From Halobacillus ihumii (GTDB lineage: Bacteria; Bacillota; Bacilli; Bacillales; Halobacillaceae): a DNA stretch of 64,000 bases. Below the pieces are notes generated by a model. It was not told where the DNA came from, searched no databases, and saw only the letters and a program-made list of their open reading frames with translations. The position numbers were made by a program, and so were the translations under genes. The stretch is taken from the NCBI RefSeq assembly GCF_902726645.1, contig NZ_CACVAO010000001.1, forward strand, positions 3,084,764 through 3,148,763, in the 5' to 3' direction. Shown piece by piece: positions 53,165 through 62,606 of the stretch. The stretch's first letter is position 1; each line of letters begins with the position of its first letter.

Positions 53165-53536
53165 ATGGATTTTGGCCATATTATTGAAGAGAAAATTAAG
53201 CGGTCTATTGAGTCCGGAGATTTCGATCATCTGCCTGGAAAAGGAAAGCCATTGCCTAAAGATGAGCTCGCCTACGTTCCTGATGATCTGCGCAATAGCT
53301 ATCGTGTTTTAAAAAATGCAAATATGCTTCCAGAAGAAATGCAGATCAAAAAAGATATCGTGAAGTTGGAGGAGTTGTTGGCAGATTGTGATGATCCCGA
53401 GCGGCAATCTCATTTTCAACATCAGCTCTCTGAAAAAAGAATTCGATTTAATTTGTTAATGGAAAAGCGAAAAATGCAGCAAACGGGTGCTTTTCGGCAA
53501 TATCAGGGAAGGATCAATCGTAAGTTTGGTTTTTGA
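53165..53536 (+). CDS. DUF1992 protein (DnaJ-homologue subfamily C28-like)
   Basis: 123 aa. Opens IIEEKIKRSIESGDFDHLPGKGKPL, the DUF1992 hallmark, and continues as a charged helical protein. No J domain is present. Function unknown. Starts 20 bp after the MOSC gene, so probably co-transcribed. Confidence 0.93.
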   Translation: MDFGHIIEEKIKRSIESGDFDHLPGKGKPLPKDELAYVPDDLRNSYRVLKNANMLPEEMQIKKDIVKLEELLADCDDPERQSHFQHQLSEKRIRFNLLMEKRKMQQTGAFRQYQGRINRKFGF

Positions 53537-53594
53537 CCTGGTCTGTTTGTGAAACATTGATAGCTAAATCTATTTTGCATGGGAGGACTTCTCG

Positions 53595-54260
53595 ATGTGT
53601 GGGCGATTCACGCTGACGGTCAACGAGCTAGACATATTAAAGGAGTTTGAGCTGTCAAAACCGATCGAGCATTATGAGCCAAGATATAACATTGCTCCAG
53701 GACAAAAGGTTCTGGCCATAATCCATGATGGAACAAGGAAAAGGGCTGGCTACATGAAGTGGGGGCTTGTTCCCTCATGGGCAAAGGATCCGAAAATAGG
53801 CTACAAGATGATCAATGCAAGAAGTGAAACTGTGCATCAAAAGCCTAGTTTTTCCTCTCTTTTAAAAAGAAAACGCTGCTTAATCCTGGCAGATAGTTTT
53901 TTTGAGTGGAAAGTGGTGGATGGGAAAAAGCAGCCAATGAGGATCAAGCCTAGTAACCGAAAGATATTCGCCTTTGCGGGTTTGTGGGATAAATGGAAAG
54001 ACAATGAGGAAGAGCTCTTTACTTGTACGATCCTTACTCAAGCAGCCAATGAGTTTATGGAAAACATTCATCACCGTATGCCGGTGATTCTCGGGTCTGA
54101 ATACCAGGAACAATGGATTGCCCCGAACTCCTGGGAGGCTGCAGTTGCTCATCAGTTTCTCCAGCAGATAACGATGGAGGAGCTTGAAGCTCACAAAGTG
54201 AGTACGTATGTGAATTCTGCTAAAAATGAAGGGGAAGAATGTATTACTCCACTAACCTGA
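53595..54260 (+). CDS. SRAP/YedK family DNA-protein crosslink protein
   Basis: 221 aa. Catalytic Cys2 directly after the initiator Met (MCGRFTL), then NIAPGQ, MKWGLVPSWAKD, INARSETV with Asn/Arg, ADSFFEWK with Glu, and MENIHHRMPVIL with the catalytic His. The family (human HMCES, E. coli YedK) captures abasic sites in single-stranded DNA as a thiazolidine link, protecting forks. Terminator overlaps its end. Confidence 0.96.
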   Translation: MCGRFTLTVNELDILKEFELSKPIEHYEPRYNIAPGQKVLAIIHDGTRKRAGYMKWGLVPSWAKDPKIGYKMINARSETVHQKPSFSSLLKRKRCLILADSFFEWKVVDGKKQPMRIKPSNRKIFAFAGLWDKWKDNEEELFTCTILTQAANEFMENIHHRMPVILGSEYQEQWIAPNSWEAAVAHQFLQQITMEELEAHKVSTYVNSAKNEGEECITPLT

Positions 54261-54293
54261 ATTCAGCCTTCGCTGTTGCTTTCAGGTTTTTTT
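54255..54293 (+). terminator. Terminator after the SRAP gene
   Basis: ACCTGAA (54255-54261) pairs with TTCAGGT (54281-54287), then six T. It overlaps the stop codon. Confidence 0.8.
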
Positions 54294-54413
54294 ATATAGG
54301 CTGAGAAAATCATTAATGAGTCTCATTCATTCTTTACAAGTCATTATCGTGATGACAGGCTTTTTCGTAGTATAATGTAAGGAGCAAGTAGAAAAGTAAC
54401 GGAGGCTAAGTTC

Positions 54414-56597
54414 ATGCAAGATTCCAATTCTATTCATACCTATCAGCGAGCAATGCAGCATATTAAGGAACTTGAAAGCCAGCCATTAGATCCCCACATG
54501 CGCCATGCTCTGGAGGAAATCAGTTCTACTCTTAAGGAATATAAACAAGGGAGTCACAACTTACTTAAAATAATCAATTCTTTTGCTAGTACGCTTCTTG
54601 TTAATGACGAAGGGCTGATTCAAGAAGCTAATGATTCATTCTGTCAAATGGTGCAGTTGGATAGTTCTGAAGTAGCAGGGACCTCTCTGTTGTCCTTGTT
54701 AACAGAAGAAAGTCGTCTAGAATGGGTAGAATACTCCGCTTCAAAGGATAAAGAATTGTGGAAGAAAGAACTGGCTTTTAAAGATGAATTGGGAAAAACG
54801 CGCTGGCTGGCCGTCTCCTGTGTACCTTTATCTTATATTAGCAAGGGGACAGTGTTGATACTCGGGAAGGAGGCATCTTCTGTTGAGGGGTCCCGGCCCA
54901 TAACGACTGTTCAGGAGGATTATAAGAGACTTGTTAACGCGTTAACCAATTTAGTGTTCAAAGTGAGGTATGACCCGAAGACAAAAGACTACTGTTATAT
55001 GATGTTCGAAGGTAAGCTCGCTCATGAAATAAAATTGACAACAGATTTTGTTTATGGAAAGAGTCTTAACGAATTATTTGGTGAACATCAGGCTGCTTTT
55101 TACCGAAATCAGTACAGGCAGGCATTTCAGCGAAAATCAATTTCTTACAAACACTACTATAAAGACAGGATTTTTCTTACCACCTTATCCCCTGTTGAAG
55201 TTGAGGGGGAAGTGGTTGAAGTTATAGGGAGTGCGGTTGAAGTCACCATGTATGAACATGCTGAATCACGCATTCGTCATATGGCTTATCATGATCCATT
55301 AACAGATCTCCCTAATCGGAGAAAATTGCAGCTGGACCTTGAGCAGTATATTGATTTGTCAGAACAAGTGTCACCTATGACGATCATGTTTTGTGATTTG
55401 GATCGATTTAAGTATGTGAATGATGCTATGGGCCATGCAGCAGGGGATCAAGTCATTAAAAAGATGGTAAAGAGAATCACTGCCTGTTTAAGTGAAGAGG
55501 CTGCTTTGTATCGGCTCGGTGGTGATGAATTTGTGATATGTTTACAAGGTAACTCACCATCTGAGAGGACAAGTCAGATCGGTAAGAAGATATTAGAGCA
55601 AGTCAGCCGTCCCATTAAATTAATGGAGAAAGAAGTATTTATAACCGTGAGCATAGGGGTTTCTACATTCCCTGAGGATGGCAGTACTTCACAGGAATTG
55701 ATCGGCAAAGCGGATATAGCCATGCATTATTGTAAAATAAGGGGAAGAGATAACCTTCTTTTTTATACGAAGGGAATGGATCGTTCTTATAATCAACTAA
55801 TTTCGCTCGAAGGAGATTTGCGTGAAGCAATTAGTAAAGAACAGCTGAGTTTACATTATCAGCCTAAAGTTGATGTGGAGACTGGATACATAAACGGAAT
55901 GGAAGCATTAGTCAGATGGAAACATCCGACGAAAGGATTTATTTCACCAGGGGAATTTATCCCTTTAGCAGAAGAAACGGGATTAATTTCTCAGATCGAT
56001 GAATGGGTGCTCTACGAAGCATGCCGACAAAATCAATATTGGATTGAAACAGGCTATGCACCAGAGCGTGTAGCCGTGAACATATCAGCTAACGAGATTC
56101 AGAAAGATGATTTCGCGTTAAAGGTTCAAAGAATCCTTGAAAAAACTGGATTGAATCCACGTTATTTAGAAATAGAAGTTACTGAAAATAGTGTCATGCA
56201 GCATACAGCGGAATGTATTCGCACTATGCAATGTTTGAAGGGGATGGGTGTTTCTCTTGCGATAGATGACTTCGGGACTGGTTACTCATCATTGAGTTAT
56301 TTGAGACAATTTCCGATTCACCAGTTGAAAATAGACCAGACCTTCACGAAAGACGTTCTTACAGATCCGAGTGATGCCGAGATTGTAAAAGCAATGATTC
56401 AGCTTGCCGATGCGTTCAAGTTAGGTGTAGTCGCTGAAGGGGTGGAAAGTGAAAAGGTTCTTGATTTCTTAAGGGAAAACCAATGTGACTCCTACCAAGG
56501 CTATCATTTTAGTAAACCGCTCCCGCCAGAAGGAATGATTCAACTGCTGACAAAAAGAACGACTTATACATCAACAGACTCTCGGCGTTCCCGCTGA
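54414..56597 (+). CDS. PAS-PAS-GGDEF-EAL cyclic-di-GMP enzyme
   Basis: 727 aa. Two PAS-like sensor domains (about 50-155 and 165-282), a GGDEF domain (290-450) with intact GGDEF at 369-373, and an EAL domain (463-715) with EAL at 497-499, EVTEN and DDFGTGYSS at 618-626. Both catalytic sites look complete, so it could make or break c-di-GMP, with the PAS domains choosing. No RxxD inhibitory site precedes GGDEF. No membrane segments, hence cytoplasmic. A 13-bp palindrome at 54315-54327 may be an operator. Confidence 0.95.
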   Translation: MQDSNSIHTYQRAMQHIKELESQPLDPHMRHALEEISSTLKEYKQGSHNLLKIINSFASTLLVNDEGLIQEANDSFCQMVQLDSSEVAGTSLLSLLTEESRLEWVEYSASKDKELWKKELAFKDELGKTRWLAVSCVPLSYISKGTVLILGKEASSVEGSRPITTVQEDYKRLVNALTNLVFKVRYDPKTKDYCYMMFEGKLAHEIKLTTDFVYGKSLNELFGEHQAAFYRNQYRQAFQRKSISYKHYYKDRIFLTTLSPVEVEGEVVEVIGSAVEVTMYEHAESRIRHMAYHDPLTDLPNRRKLQLDLEQYIDLSEQVSPMTIMFCDLDRFKYVNDAMGHAAGDQVIKKMVKRITACLSEEAALYRLGGDEFVICLQGNSPSERTSQIGKKILEQVSRPIKLMEKEVFITVSIGVSTFPEDGSTSQELIGKADIAMHYCKIRGRDNLLFYTKGMDRSYNQLISLEGDLREAISKEQLSLHYQPKVDVETGYINGMEALVRWKHPTKGFISPGEFIPLAEETGLISQIDEWVLYEACRQNQYWIETGYAPERVAVNISANEIQKDDFALKVQRILEKTGLNPRYLEIEVTENSVMQHTAECIRTMQCLKGMGVSLAIDDFGTGYSSLSYLRQFPIHQLKIDQTFTKDVLTDPSDAEIVKAMIQLADAFKLGVVAEGVESEKVLDFLRENQCDSYQGYHFSKPLPPEGMIQLLTKRTTYTSTDSRRSR

Positions 56598-56609
56598 AAA
56601 AATTACAAC

Positions 56610-56637
56610 AAAGAGCCGCTCTTCGGAGCGGCTCTTT
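56610..56637. terminator. Bidirectional terminator
   Basis: AAAGAGCCGCTC (56610-56621) pairs fully with 56626-56637 around TTCG, between convergent genes. Confidence 0.95.
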
Positions 56638-56646
56638 GTTCCCTAA

Positions 56647-58026
56647 TTATGAGGCTGAATTGCGTGCTCGTTTTTCTTCGGCTTTTTCTTGTTTGGCCAC
56701 TTTCAAGAACTTATTTGTTTCAGCTGCAACAACTCCTGACAGGAGCAATAGGCCGATCAAGTTCGGGAAGGCCATTAGGCCGTTCATAACGTCTGCGAAT
56801 TTCCAGACAGTATCAAGCTGTGCGACCGATCCTACAAGAACAAACAGGACAAAGACAGCTTTATAGGCATTAATGCCGCGTCCACCTGTTAAGTATCCGA
56901 AACATTTCTCGCCATAATAAGACCAGCCAACGATGGTGGAGAAAGCAAAGAATATTAAACCAAGTGTAACGACGTAGGCACCTATATCTCCGAGGAACAC
57001 CTCAAAGGATTCCGAAGTTAAATCAGCACCTTCTAATCCACCGCCATATTCTCCAGCCATTACAATGGTTAATCCCGTTATGCTGCAAACAATAATTGTG
57101 TCGATAAATACCTGAGTCATTGATACTAAAGCTTGACGTCCCGGGTAATCCGTTCTTGCTGCCGCGGCTGCAATAGGAGCCGATCCTAAACCTGCTTCGT
57201 TAGAGAACACTCCTCGGGCTACACCATAACGAATGACAGTACCGAGAATCCCTCCCCCGACAGCATTGGCTGAGAATGCATCAGAGAAAATCGTTCCAAG
57301 CGCTTCAGGAACTAAATCAAAATTTAATACAATTATGATTAATCCGCCGATAATATAAAAGACAGCCATGATCGGCACGAAAAACGCTGTAACTTTTCCG
57401 ATACTCTTGATACCACCTAAAAGGACGAGACCAGCAAAGAAAGTAAGAATAATTCCAGTCACCCATGTTGGGACATTGAAGGTGGTTTCCATAACATCAG
57501 AGACGGAGTTTGATTGAACCATGTTTCCGATACCGAAGGCTGCCACAGCCCCAAATATGGCAAAACAAACACCCAGCCACTTGGCTTTTAGTCCACGTTC
57601 GAGATAGTACATGGGACCACCGGACATTTGCCCATCTTTACCAGTAACACGATACTTAACCGCAAGGATAGCTTCGGCATACTTTGTCGCCATACCGAAT
57701 AAGGCTGAAATCCACATCCAAAAGACGGCCCCAGGACCGCCGAGAACAACGGCTGTCGCAACGCCGGCAATGTTCCCGGTTCCAATTGTAGCTGCTAAAG
57801 CTGTCGTTAAGGCTTGATAATGTGAGATATCACCTTTTTCGCCTTTTTGAGACTTGCTTGGTTTAAAAGCAAGCTTCAATGCATACGGCAGGGTTTTGAA
57901 TTGCAGGAAACCCAGACGCAATGTTAAGTATATTCCTGTTCCTACTAGAAGAAACAAAAGGACAGGCCCCCAAACAATTCCGCTTGCCCAACTTAAAAAT
58001 TCATAAATGACTCCTCGATCTTCCAT
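56647..58026 (-). CDS. Alanine/glycine:cation symporter (AGCS family)
   Basis: 459 aa, about eleven helices. Family motifs: GTGNIAGVATAVVLGGPGAVFWMWISALFGMATKYAE and GVARGVFSNEAGLGSAPIAAAAA. Imports alanine or glycine with Na+ or H+. It could supply nitrogen and osmolyte precursors in a saline habitat. The charged C-terminal tail is cytoplasmic. Monocistronic, sharing a terminator with the GGDEF-EAL gene. Confidence 0.95.
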   Translation of the reverse strand: MEDRGVIYEFLSWASGIVWGPVLLFLLVGTGIYLTLRLGFLQFKTLPYALKLAFKPSKSQKGEKGDISHYQALTTALAATIGTGNIAGVATAVVLGGPGAVFWMWISALFGMATKYAEAILAVKYRVTGKDGQMSGGPMYYLERGLKAKWLGVCFAIFGAVAAFGIGNMVQSNSVSDVMETTFNVPTWVTGIILTFFAGLVLLGGIKSIGKVTAFFVPIMAVFYIIGGLIIIVLNFDLVPEALGTIFSDAFSANAVGGGILGTVIRYGVARGVFSNEAGLGSAPIAAAAARTDYPGRQALVSMTQVFIDTIIVCSITGLTIVMAGEYGGGLEGADLTSESFEVFLGDIGAYVVTLGLIFFAFSTIVGWSYYGEKCFGYLTGGRGINAYKAVFVLFVLVGSVAQLDTVWKFADVMNGLMAFPNLIGLLLLSGVVAAETNKFLKVAKQEKAEEKRARNSAS

Positions 58027-58129
58027 GTGACTCCCCCTAACTTTTTTGAAAAACTTGTCTTTATATTAAATATTCCGAAAATTACCCCAAATTGTCAAGT
58101 CCATATCTTTTAAAATCATAAGGTATTTG

Positions 58130-58156
58130 GTTTTATTTTGAAGCACGGAGGGGAAA
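58130..58156 (+). promoter_or_regulatory. Sigma-B-like promoter of yfkJIH
   Basis: GTTTTA, 15 bp, GGGAAA; both hexamers close to the sigma-B consensus. Confidence 0.45.
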
Positions 58157-58238
58157 TAACCAACATAATGATGAATGATTTAATTTTTTTCGATATAATC
58201 TGTAATAGATGAAATAATAAAGATGGGGGACAATGAAA

Positions 58239-58721
58239 ATGATTCACGTATTATTTGTTTGTCTGGGGAACATTTGTCGTTCTCCGATGGCAGAGGCGAT
58301 ATTGCGAGATCTGATTAACAAAGAAGGATTAAGCGACCATGTTACAGTTGATTCAGCTGGGATTGGCCACTGGCATGTGGGGGCTTCCCCGCATGAAGGG
58401 ACCCGAAATATATTAGATCATAATCGTATTTCTTATGAAGGGTTGGCTGCAAGGCAAGTAGACCCTTCAGACTGGGACAGATTTGATTATATTATTGCTA
58501 TGGATCAAAAGAACATGAAGGACTTACAAGGCATCCGGGAAAAGAATGGAGTAGTTGTAAACATGTTTATGGATTACGTATCAACTCATGATAAAAAAGA
58601 CGTTCCCGATCCCTACTTCACAGGAAACTTTGATGAAGTGTACGAATTAATAAGCCAAGGCTGTGTGGGACTTCTGGATGAAATTAAACAAAATGTTAGA
58701 AATAAGGAGGAATTATCATGA
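58239..58721 (+). CDS. yfkJ: Low-molecular-weight protein-tyrosine phosphatase YfkJ
   Basis: 160 aa from ATG 58239 (GGGGGA 8 nt upstream; ATG 58233 is too close). P-loop C-x5-R (CLGNICR, Cys8 to Arg14) with Ser15, and the general acid Asp in VPDPYFTG. Removes phosphate from protein tyrosines. In B. subtilis yfkJ-yfkI-yfkH form a stress operon, and the order is the same here; this gene overlaps the next by 4 nt. Confidence 0.95.
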   Translation: MIHVLFVCLGNICRSPMAEAILRDLINKEGLSDHVTVDSAGIGHWHVGASPHEGTRNILDHNRISYEGLAARQVDPSDWDRFDYIIAMDQKNMKDLQGIREKNGVVVNMFMDYVSTHDKKDVPDPYFTGNFDEVYELISQGCVGLLDEIKQNVRNKEELS

Positions 58722-59047
58722 CAAAGCATAAGCTATGTAAAGGTATGGTATTGGGTGCCCTAGTTGGCGGTGCTGTAATGCTATTTGATAAAGGGACACG
58801 CCGTTATGTAACAGGTAAGACTCGAAGTGCAGGGACATCATGTAAAAAATTTGTCGCTCACCCATCTACAGCAGTGCATTCAGTGCGTATGAATTATGAA
58901 TCATTTGCGCAATGTATAAACAAAGGCATTGACGATGTATTAACGATATTAAATAAAGCTGAGGAAGCTCTCAAAAAGCTAAGTGAGATCGAAAAAGATG
59001 TAAGTCAACAGCTAGAAGCAGTAGATGATTCGAAGGAGGCTTCCTAA
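58718..59047 (+). CDS. YfkI-like protein with one membrane segment
   Basis: 109 aa. N-terminal hydrophobic GMVLGALVGGAVMLFD, then a soluble helix-rich part (YtxH-like pattern) with a coiled-coil tail (NKAEEALKKLSEIEKDVSQQ). In the position of yfkI in the yfkJIH operon. Role unknown, possibly membrane-associated stress function. Its ATG overlaps the yfkJ stop. Confidence 0.82.
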   Translation: MTKHKLCKGMVLGALVGGAVMLFDKGTRRYVTGKTRSAGTSCKKFVAHPSTAVHSVRMNYESFAQCINKGIDDVLTILNKAEEALKKLSEIEKDVSQQLEAVDDSKEAS

Positions 59048-59072
59048 GCGGTCCAAAAGGGGAGAGTGCGTT

Positions 59073-59897
59073 TTGAGTAAGGTGATGCGTTTTGGCAAGG
59101 AGCTGTTTACCCGGTTTGGGGAAGATGAAATCCCTGGTATGGCAGCTCAGCTTGCCTATTTTTTTCTGCTTTCCTTGTTTCCGTTTATCATTTTTCTAAT
59201 CACATTATTAAGCTACATGAATATTCAAGAGGACCGAGTATTGAACTTCATAAGTACATACGCTCCTCCTGAAACGTATGAGTTGATTTCTGAAAACATT
59301 ACTGAATTGCTTAACGATCAAAACGGTGGGTTACTGTCTTTAGGGATTATTGGTACTTTATGGGCGGCTTCAAATGGAGTTAATGCTCTGATGCGTGCTT
59401 TCAATAGGGCTCATAATGTTGATGAAAACCGATCGTTTATCGTAGCAAGATTCACGGCAATTGTACTGACGATTGCCATGGTCTTTGTGATCGGGATTGC
59501 TTTTCTCCTCCCCGTGTTAGGAAATTCCATCAGTACGTTTATTTTTACTTTTTTAGGTGTATCGGGTGATTTTATTTTCTTTTGGGACGCCTTAAGGTGG
59601 GTCGTTTCATCAGTCATTTTCTTTATAGTTCTTTCTTTTCTTTACTTAATGGCCCCCAATAAATCTTTGAAGATCCGTGAAATAACGATTGGGGCTATTT
59701 TTGCAACAATAGGCTGGCAGTTGGTGTCTCTTTTGTTTTCCTACTATGTAAGCAGTATGGGAAATTATTCAGCCACTTATGGCAGCTTAGGCGGAGTTAT
59801 TGTGTTAATGATATGGTTTTATATATCCGGGGTTGTGATTATTTTGGGAGGTGAAGTTAATGCCGTTATTTTAAAGTTTCGGCAGTCAAATAACTAA
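59073..59897 (+). CDS. yfkH: YihY/BrkB-family membrane protein YfkH
   Basis: 274 aa from TTG 59073 (AAAGGGGAG upstream); the frame extends upstream into the preceding gene without a good start. Six helices with the conserved DEIPGMAAQLAYFFLLSLFP opening and the late motif YGSLGGVIVLMIWFYISGVVIILGGEVNA. The YihY/UPF0761 family has no agreed function; the old RNase BN link was wrong. Third gene of yfkJIH. Confidence 0.93.
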   Translation: MSKVMRFGKELFTRFGEDEIPGMAAQLAYFFLLSLFPFIIFLITLLSYMNIQEDRVLNFISTYAPPETYELISENITELLNDQNGGLLSLGIIGTLWAASNGVNALMRAFNRAHNVDENRSFIVARFTAIVLTIAMVFVIGIAFLLPVLGNSISTFIFTFLGVSGDFIFFWDALRWVVSSVIFFIVLSFLYLMAPNKSLKIREITIGAIFATIGWQLVSLLFSYYVSSMGNYSATYGSLGGVIVLMIWFYISGVVIILGGEVNAVILKFRQSNN

Positions 59898-59989
59898 AAA
59901 ACCAGGGAGGACTCCCCTTAGGCTGGCGAGAAAAGTTTTTAAGCCTTTTATATGATCAAGGAGCGAACAACAAAAGAACTAATAAAGCT

Positions 59990-60293
59990 AAGAGGTCGGG
60001 ACAAAAGTTTTTAGTGAAAATCTGAATTAATTAAACTATAATTGGTGCATATAACCCGCTACGAAAATACACTTCGCTTTCCGCGGCCCTCGCGCGTAGT
60101 GGGGTCGTTCGGTGTTGGCACAGGACGTGCCGGTTTTAACCGAACTTCCTTGTTGTTGAGCCTCCTTGTGCTGGCGCACTGCGGTGTCTCACCTAGGCCC
60201 TTCCTCCCGCAGGAGTCTCCGCATATTTTCTCAGCTAAAACAGCACATCGTCCGTATTTTCACTTAAGAACTTTATATATGTCCCAGCCTCTT
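59990..60293. repeat. Intergenic repeat, copy D with GC-rich insert
   Basis: Starts AGAGGTCGGGACA (59991-60003), ends TGTCCCAGCCTC (60280-60291). The centre (about 60070-60222) is the GC-rich core in the opposite orientation to copy A (CACTTCGCTTTCCGCGG to CGCAGGAGTCTCCGC) and carries an inner inverted repeat GTTCGGT/ACCGAAC. No gene seen in 59898-60384. Confidence 0.78.
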
Positions 60294-60384
60294 TTATTTT
60301 ATGACTTTTTTTGTAAATCATGAAGAGTTATGGTTATCCGCGAATAGCTTATTCCAACGAAGTGCCTCACGAGGAGTCTGGTCA

Positions 60385-62307
60385 TCATTCATACCCTTTT
60401 AGCAGACGCAGTCCATTGAGAATGACTAAGATCGTACTTCCTTCGTGCCCGATGACCCCGAGAGGAAGGTCTAATATTTGAAAGAAATTAGATATAATCA
60501 ATAGCATAATTACTGATATGGAAAAAATAATATTTTGCTTAACAACCTGGTTCATCCTTTGTGAAAGCCTCATGGCCTTTGCAATTCTGGGCAGGTCATT
60601 TTTCATGAGTACCACGTCTGCTGTTTCCAGCGCAGCGTCTGAACCTTCACCCATAGCGATTCCTATGTTAGCTGTTGCCAGGGCAGGGGCATCATTAATG
60701 CCATCTCCCACCATTGCAATTTGATTAAATTTCTTTTTAAGCTTTTTGAGTTCGCCTACTTTTGTATCTGGCATACAATCAGCAACAAAGTGGTCAATTC
60801 CTGACTCTTCTGCAATAGCCTTGGCTGTTTTTAAATTGTCACCTGTTAACATTATCGTGTAGACGCCATGATCTTTAAGCACTTTAATCGCTTGTTTGGT
60901 TTCCTTTCGAACAGTATCTTTTAAAGCAATTGCCGCGACGATGCCTTCCTCATTCGCCGCAAAAACGACTGTTTTCCCTTCTGATGACAGCCGCACAGCT
61001 GCCCCTTCTTGAAACATTTCTGCCGCTTTTTCTCCAATAAAAGCTGGATTGCCAATCTTCCATATTTGATCACCTACCACGGCTGTGACTCCTTGCCCGT
61101 TGAAATTCTTCATGTTATCTATCGGCGGGAAAGTGATGTTAGACTGCTTAGCATAGCGAACAATCGCTTTGGCCAGTGGATGGTTTGATTCTTGTTCAAT
61201 TGAGGCGATGGCTGCCAGTGCATCCTCCTTATTGTAAGACGGGTCAATATAAATGTCAGTTACCTCAGGAGAACCATATGTCAAAGTCCCTGTTTTATCA
61301 AAAGCGATGGCTTTAATATGGGACAAATTCTCAAGATGGCTCCCGCCTTTGAATAAAACTCCGTGCCGAGCACTGCTTGAAATGGCGGATAGTGTTGCTG
61401 GCATAATAGAAGCGACTAAAGCGCAGGGGGAAGCCACAACAAGTAAAATCATCGCTCGATATACCGTATCCATCCACGTCCAGCCAAACAGGAAATGGGG
61501 GAGAAAGAGCATTAAGGCCACAACGATCAGGATAACTTTTACATAAGTTCCTTCAAAACGCTCAATGAATAATTGGGAAGGGGATTTTTCCTTTTGGGCT
61601 GTTCGTACAAGCTCCATAACTTGCTGAAAAACGGTATCCTTCTGTGTCTTCGTAATTTCCACAGTAATACTGCCATCCATTGTTACAGTGCCAGCAAAAA
61701 CTTCCTTCCCGTGGTCTTTCATTACAGGTATGGATTCTCCGGTGATGGCACTTTCGTCTAAAAATGTTGTTCCTTTTACAATTTTCCCATCCGAAGGTAC
61801 GCGTTCCCCTGCCTTAATCAATATGTTGTCCCCGATCACAAGTGAATCTGTAGCGACTTCTATATACCCATCTCTAGTGACCTTCCATGCTTGGTTAGGC
61901 TGAAGATCCATGAGAGAGGAGATCTCTTTCTTACTTTTATTCATGGTATATGTTTCGAGAGCTCCGCTTAAAGCAAAGATGAAAATTAAAACTGCACCTT
62001 CCGTCCAGTACCCGATCGAAGCACTTCCGATGGCAGCGAGTATCATCAGCATCTCGACATTTAATTCCTTGTCACGAATTGTCGCCTCTATTCCCTCTTT
62101 GGCCTTGGCATACCCTCCAGTGATGAAGGCGATGATATGCAAAGTAATATAGGCACTTTGGGAAAGGTGTTCGATGTTCAGCCATGTAAGAAACAGGGTC
62201 AGGCCGCTAAACAGAGCAGCAATTAATTCCAAATGTTCTTTACTATTTTCAATGAGTGAAAAAGAAGAAAATGGACGTACACGAATGGAACGAACTTCTG
62301 CAGGCAT
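60385..62307 (-). CDS. zosA: ZosA-type metal-transporting P1B-type ATPase
   Basis: 640 aa. TGES at 189-192, membrane metal site SPC at 293-295, phosphorylation DKTGT at 337-341, HP motif in ESNHPLA, and GDGINDAPA. No N-terminal CxxC metal domain. SPC (not CPC) and the C-terminal HEGSTILVILNGLRLL match B. subtilis ZosA, a zinc importer induced by peroxide. The perfect PerR box upstream supports the same control. Direction and metal remain inferred. Confidence 0.92.
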   Translation of the reverse strand: MPAEVRSIRVRPFSSFSLIENSKEHLELIAALFSGLTLFLTWLNIEHLSQSAYITLHIIAFITGGYAKAKEGIEATIRDKELNVEMLMILAAIGSASIGYWTEGAVLIFIFALSGALETYTMNKSKKEISSLMDLQPNQAWKVTRDGYIEVATDSLVIGDNILIKAGERVPSDGKIVKGTTFLDESAITGESIPVMKDHGKEVFAGTVTMDGSITVEITKTQKDTVFQQVMELVRTAQKEKSPSQLFIERFEGTYVKVILIVVALMLFLPHFLFGWTWMDTVYRAMILLVVASPCALVASIMPATLSAISSSARHGVLFKGGSHLENLSHIKAIAFDKTGTLTYGSPEVTDIYIDPSYNKEDALAAIASIEQESNHPLAKAIVRYAKQSNITFPPIDNMKNFNGQGVTAVVGDQIWKIGNPAFIGEKAAEMFQEGAAVRLSSEGKTVVFAANEEGIVAAIALKDTVRKETKQAIKVLKDHGVYTIMLTGDNLKTAKAIAEESGIDHFVADCMPDTKVGELKKLKKKFNQIAMVGDGINDAPALATANIGIAMGEGSDAALETADVVLMKNDLPRIAKAMRLSQRMNQVVKQNIIFSISVIMLLIISNFFQILDLPLGVIGHEGSTILVILNGLRLLKGYE

Positions 62308-62398
62308 GGCGTTCTCATCTCCCTTTTTATAATTGATAATAATTTTCTGCTATGTTGTTAGGAACTAATCCATAAGGTGTATGGGTAGGAGTTTCTAT

Positions 62399-62413
62399 TT
62401 ATAATTATTATAA
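62399..62413. promoter_or_regulatory. Perfect PerR box between zosA and the cystine transporter
   Basis: TTATAATTATTATAA matches all 15 positions of the PerR consensus. It lies just downstream of a minus-strand promoter (TTGACT at 62452-62457; AATATA near 62429-62434) for zosA, a repressor position. A weaker Fur/PerR-like half site is at 62334-62348. Confidence 0.85.
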
Positions 62414-62482
62414 ATTTGTATTTGTTATTATATTATCATCATTTCAATATAAGTCAATGGAATAAGCGTCAAAAAGGAATTA

Positions 62483-62497
62483 TAAATTCAGAAAATT
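62483..62497 (+). promoter_or_regulatory. CodY-like box before the cystine-type transporter
   Basis: TAAATTCAGAAAATT matches 12 of 15 positions of AATTTTCWGAAAATT, 110 bp upstream of the lipoprotein gene. Weak single match. Confidence 0.3.
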
Positions 62498-62606
62498 TTT
62501 ATATAGGTGCGGAGGGAAAATATCCGAGCTAGAAGGTTGATATTACATGTGTCAAGTTGCTATATTGAATAAGTGTCAAATTAACGTAGAGAGGTGGACA
62601 TATTCC

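Noticed and set aside
60385..62307. Cadmium/zinc exporter CadA
   Set aside because: No N-terminal CxxC domain, SPC rather than CPC in the membrane, and a PerR rather than ArsR-type setting favour ZosA.
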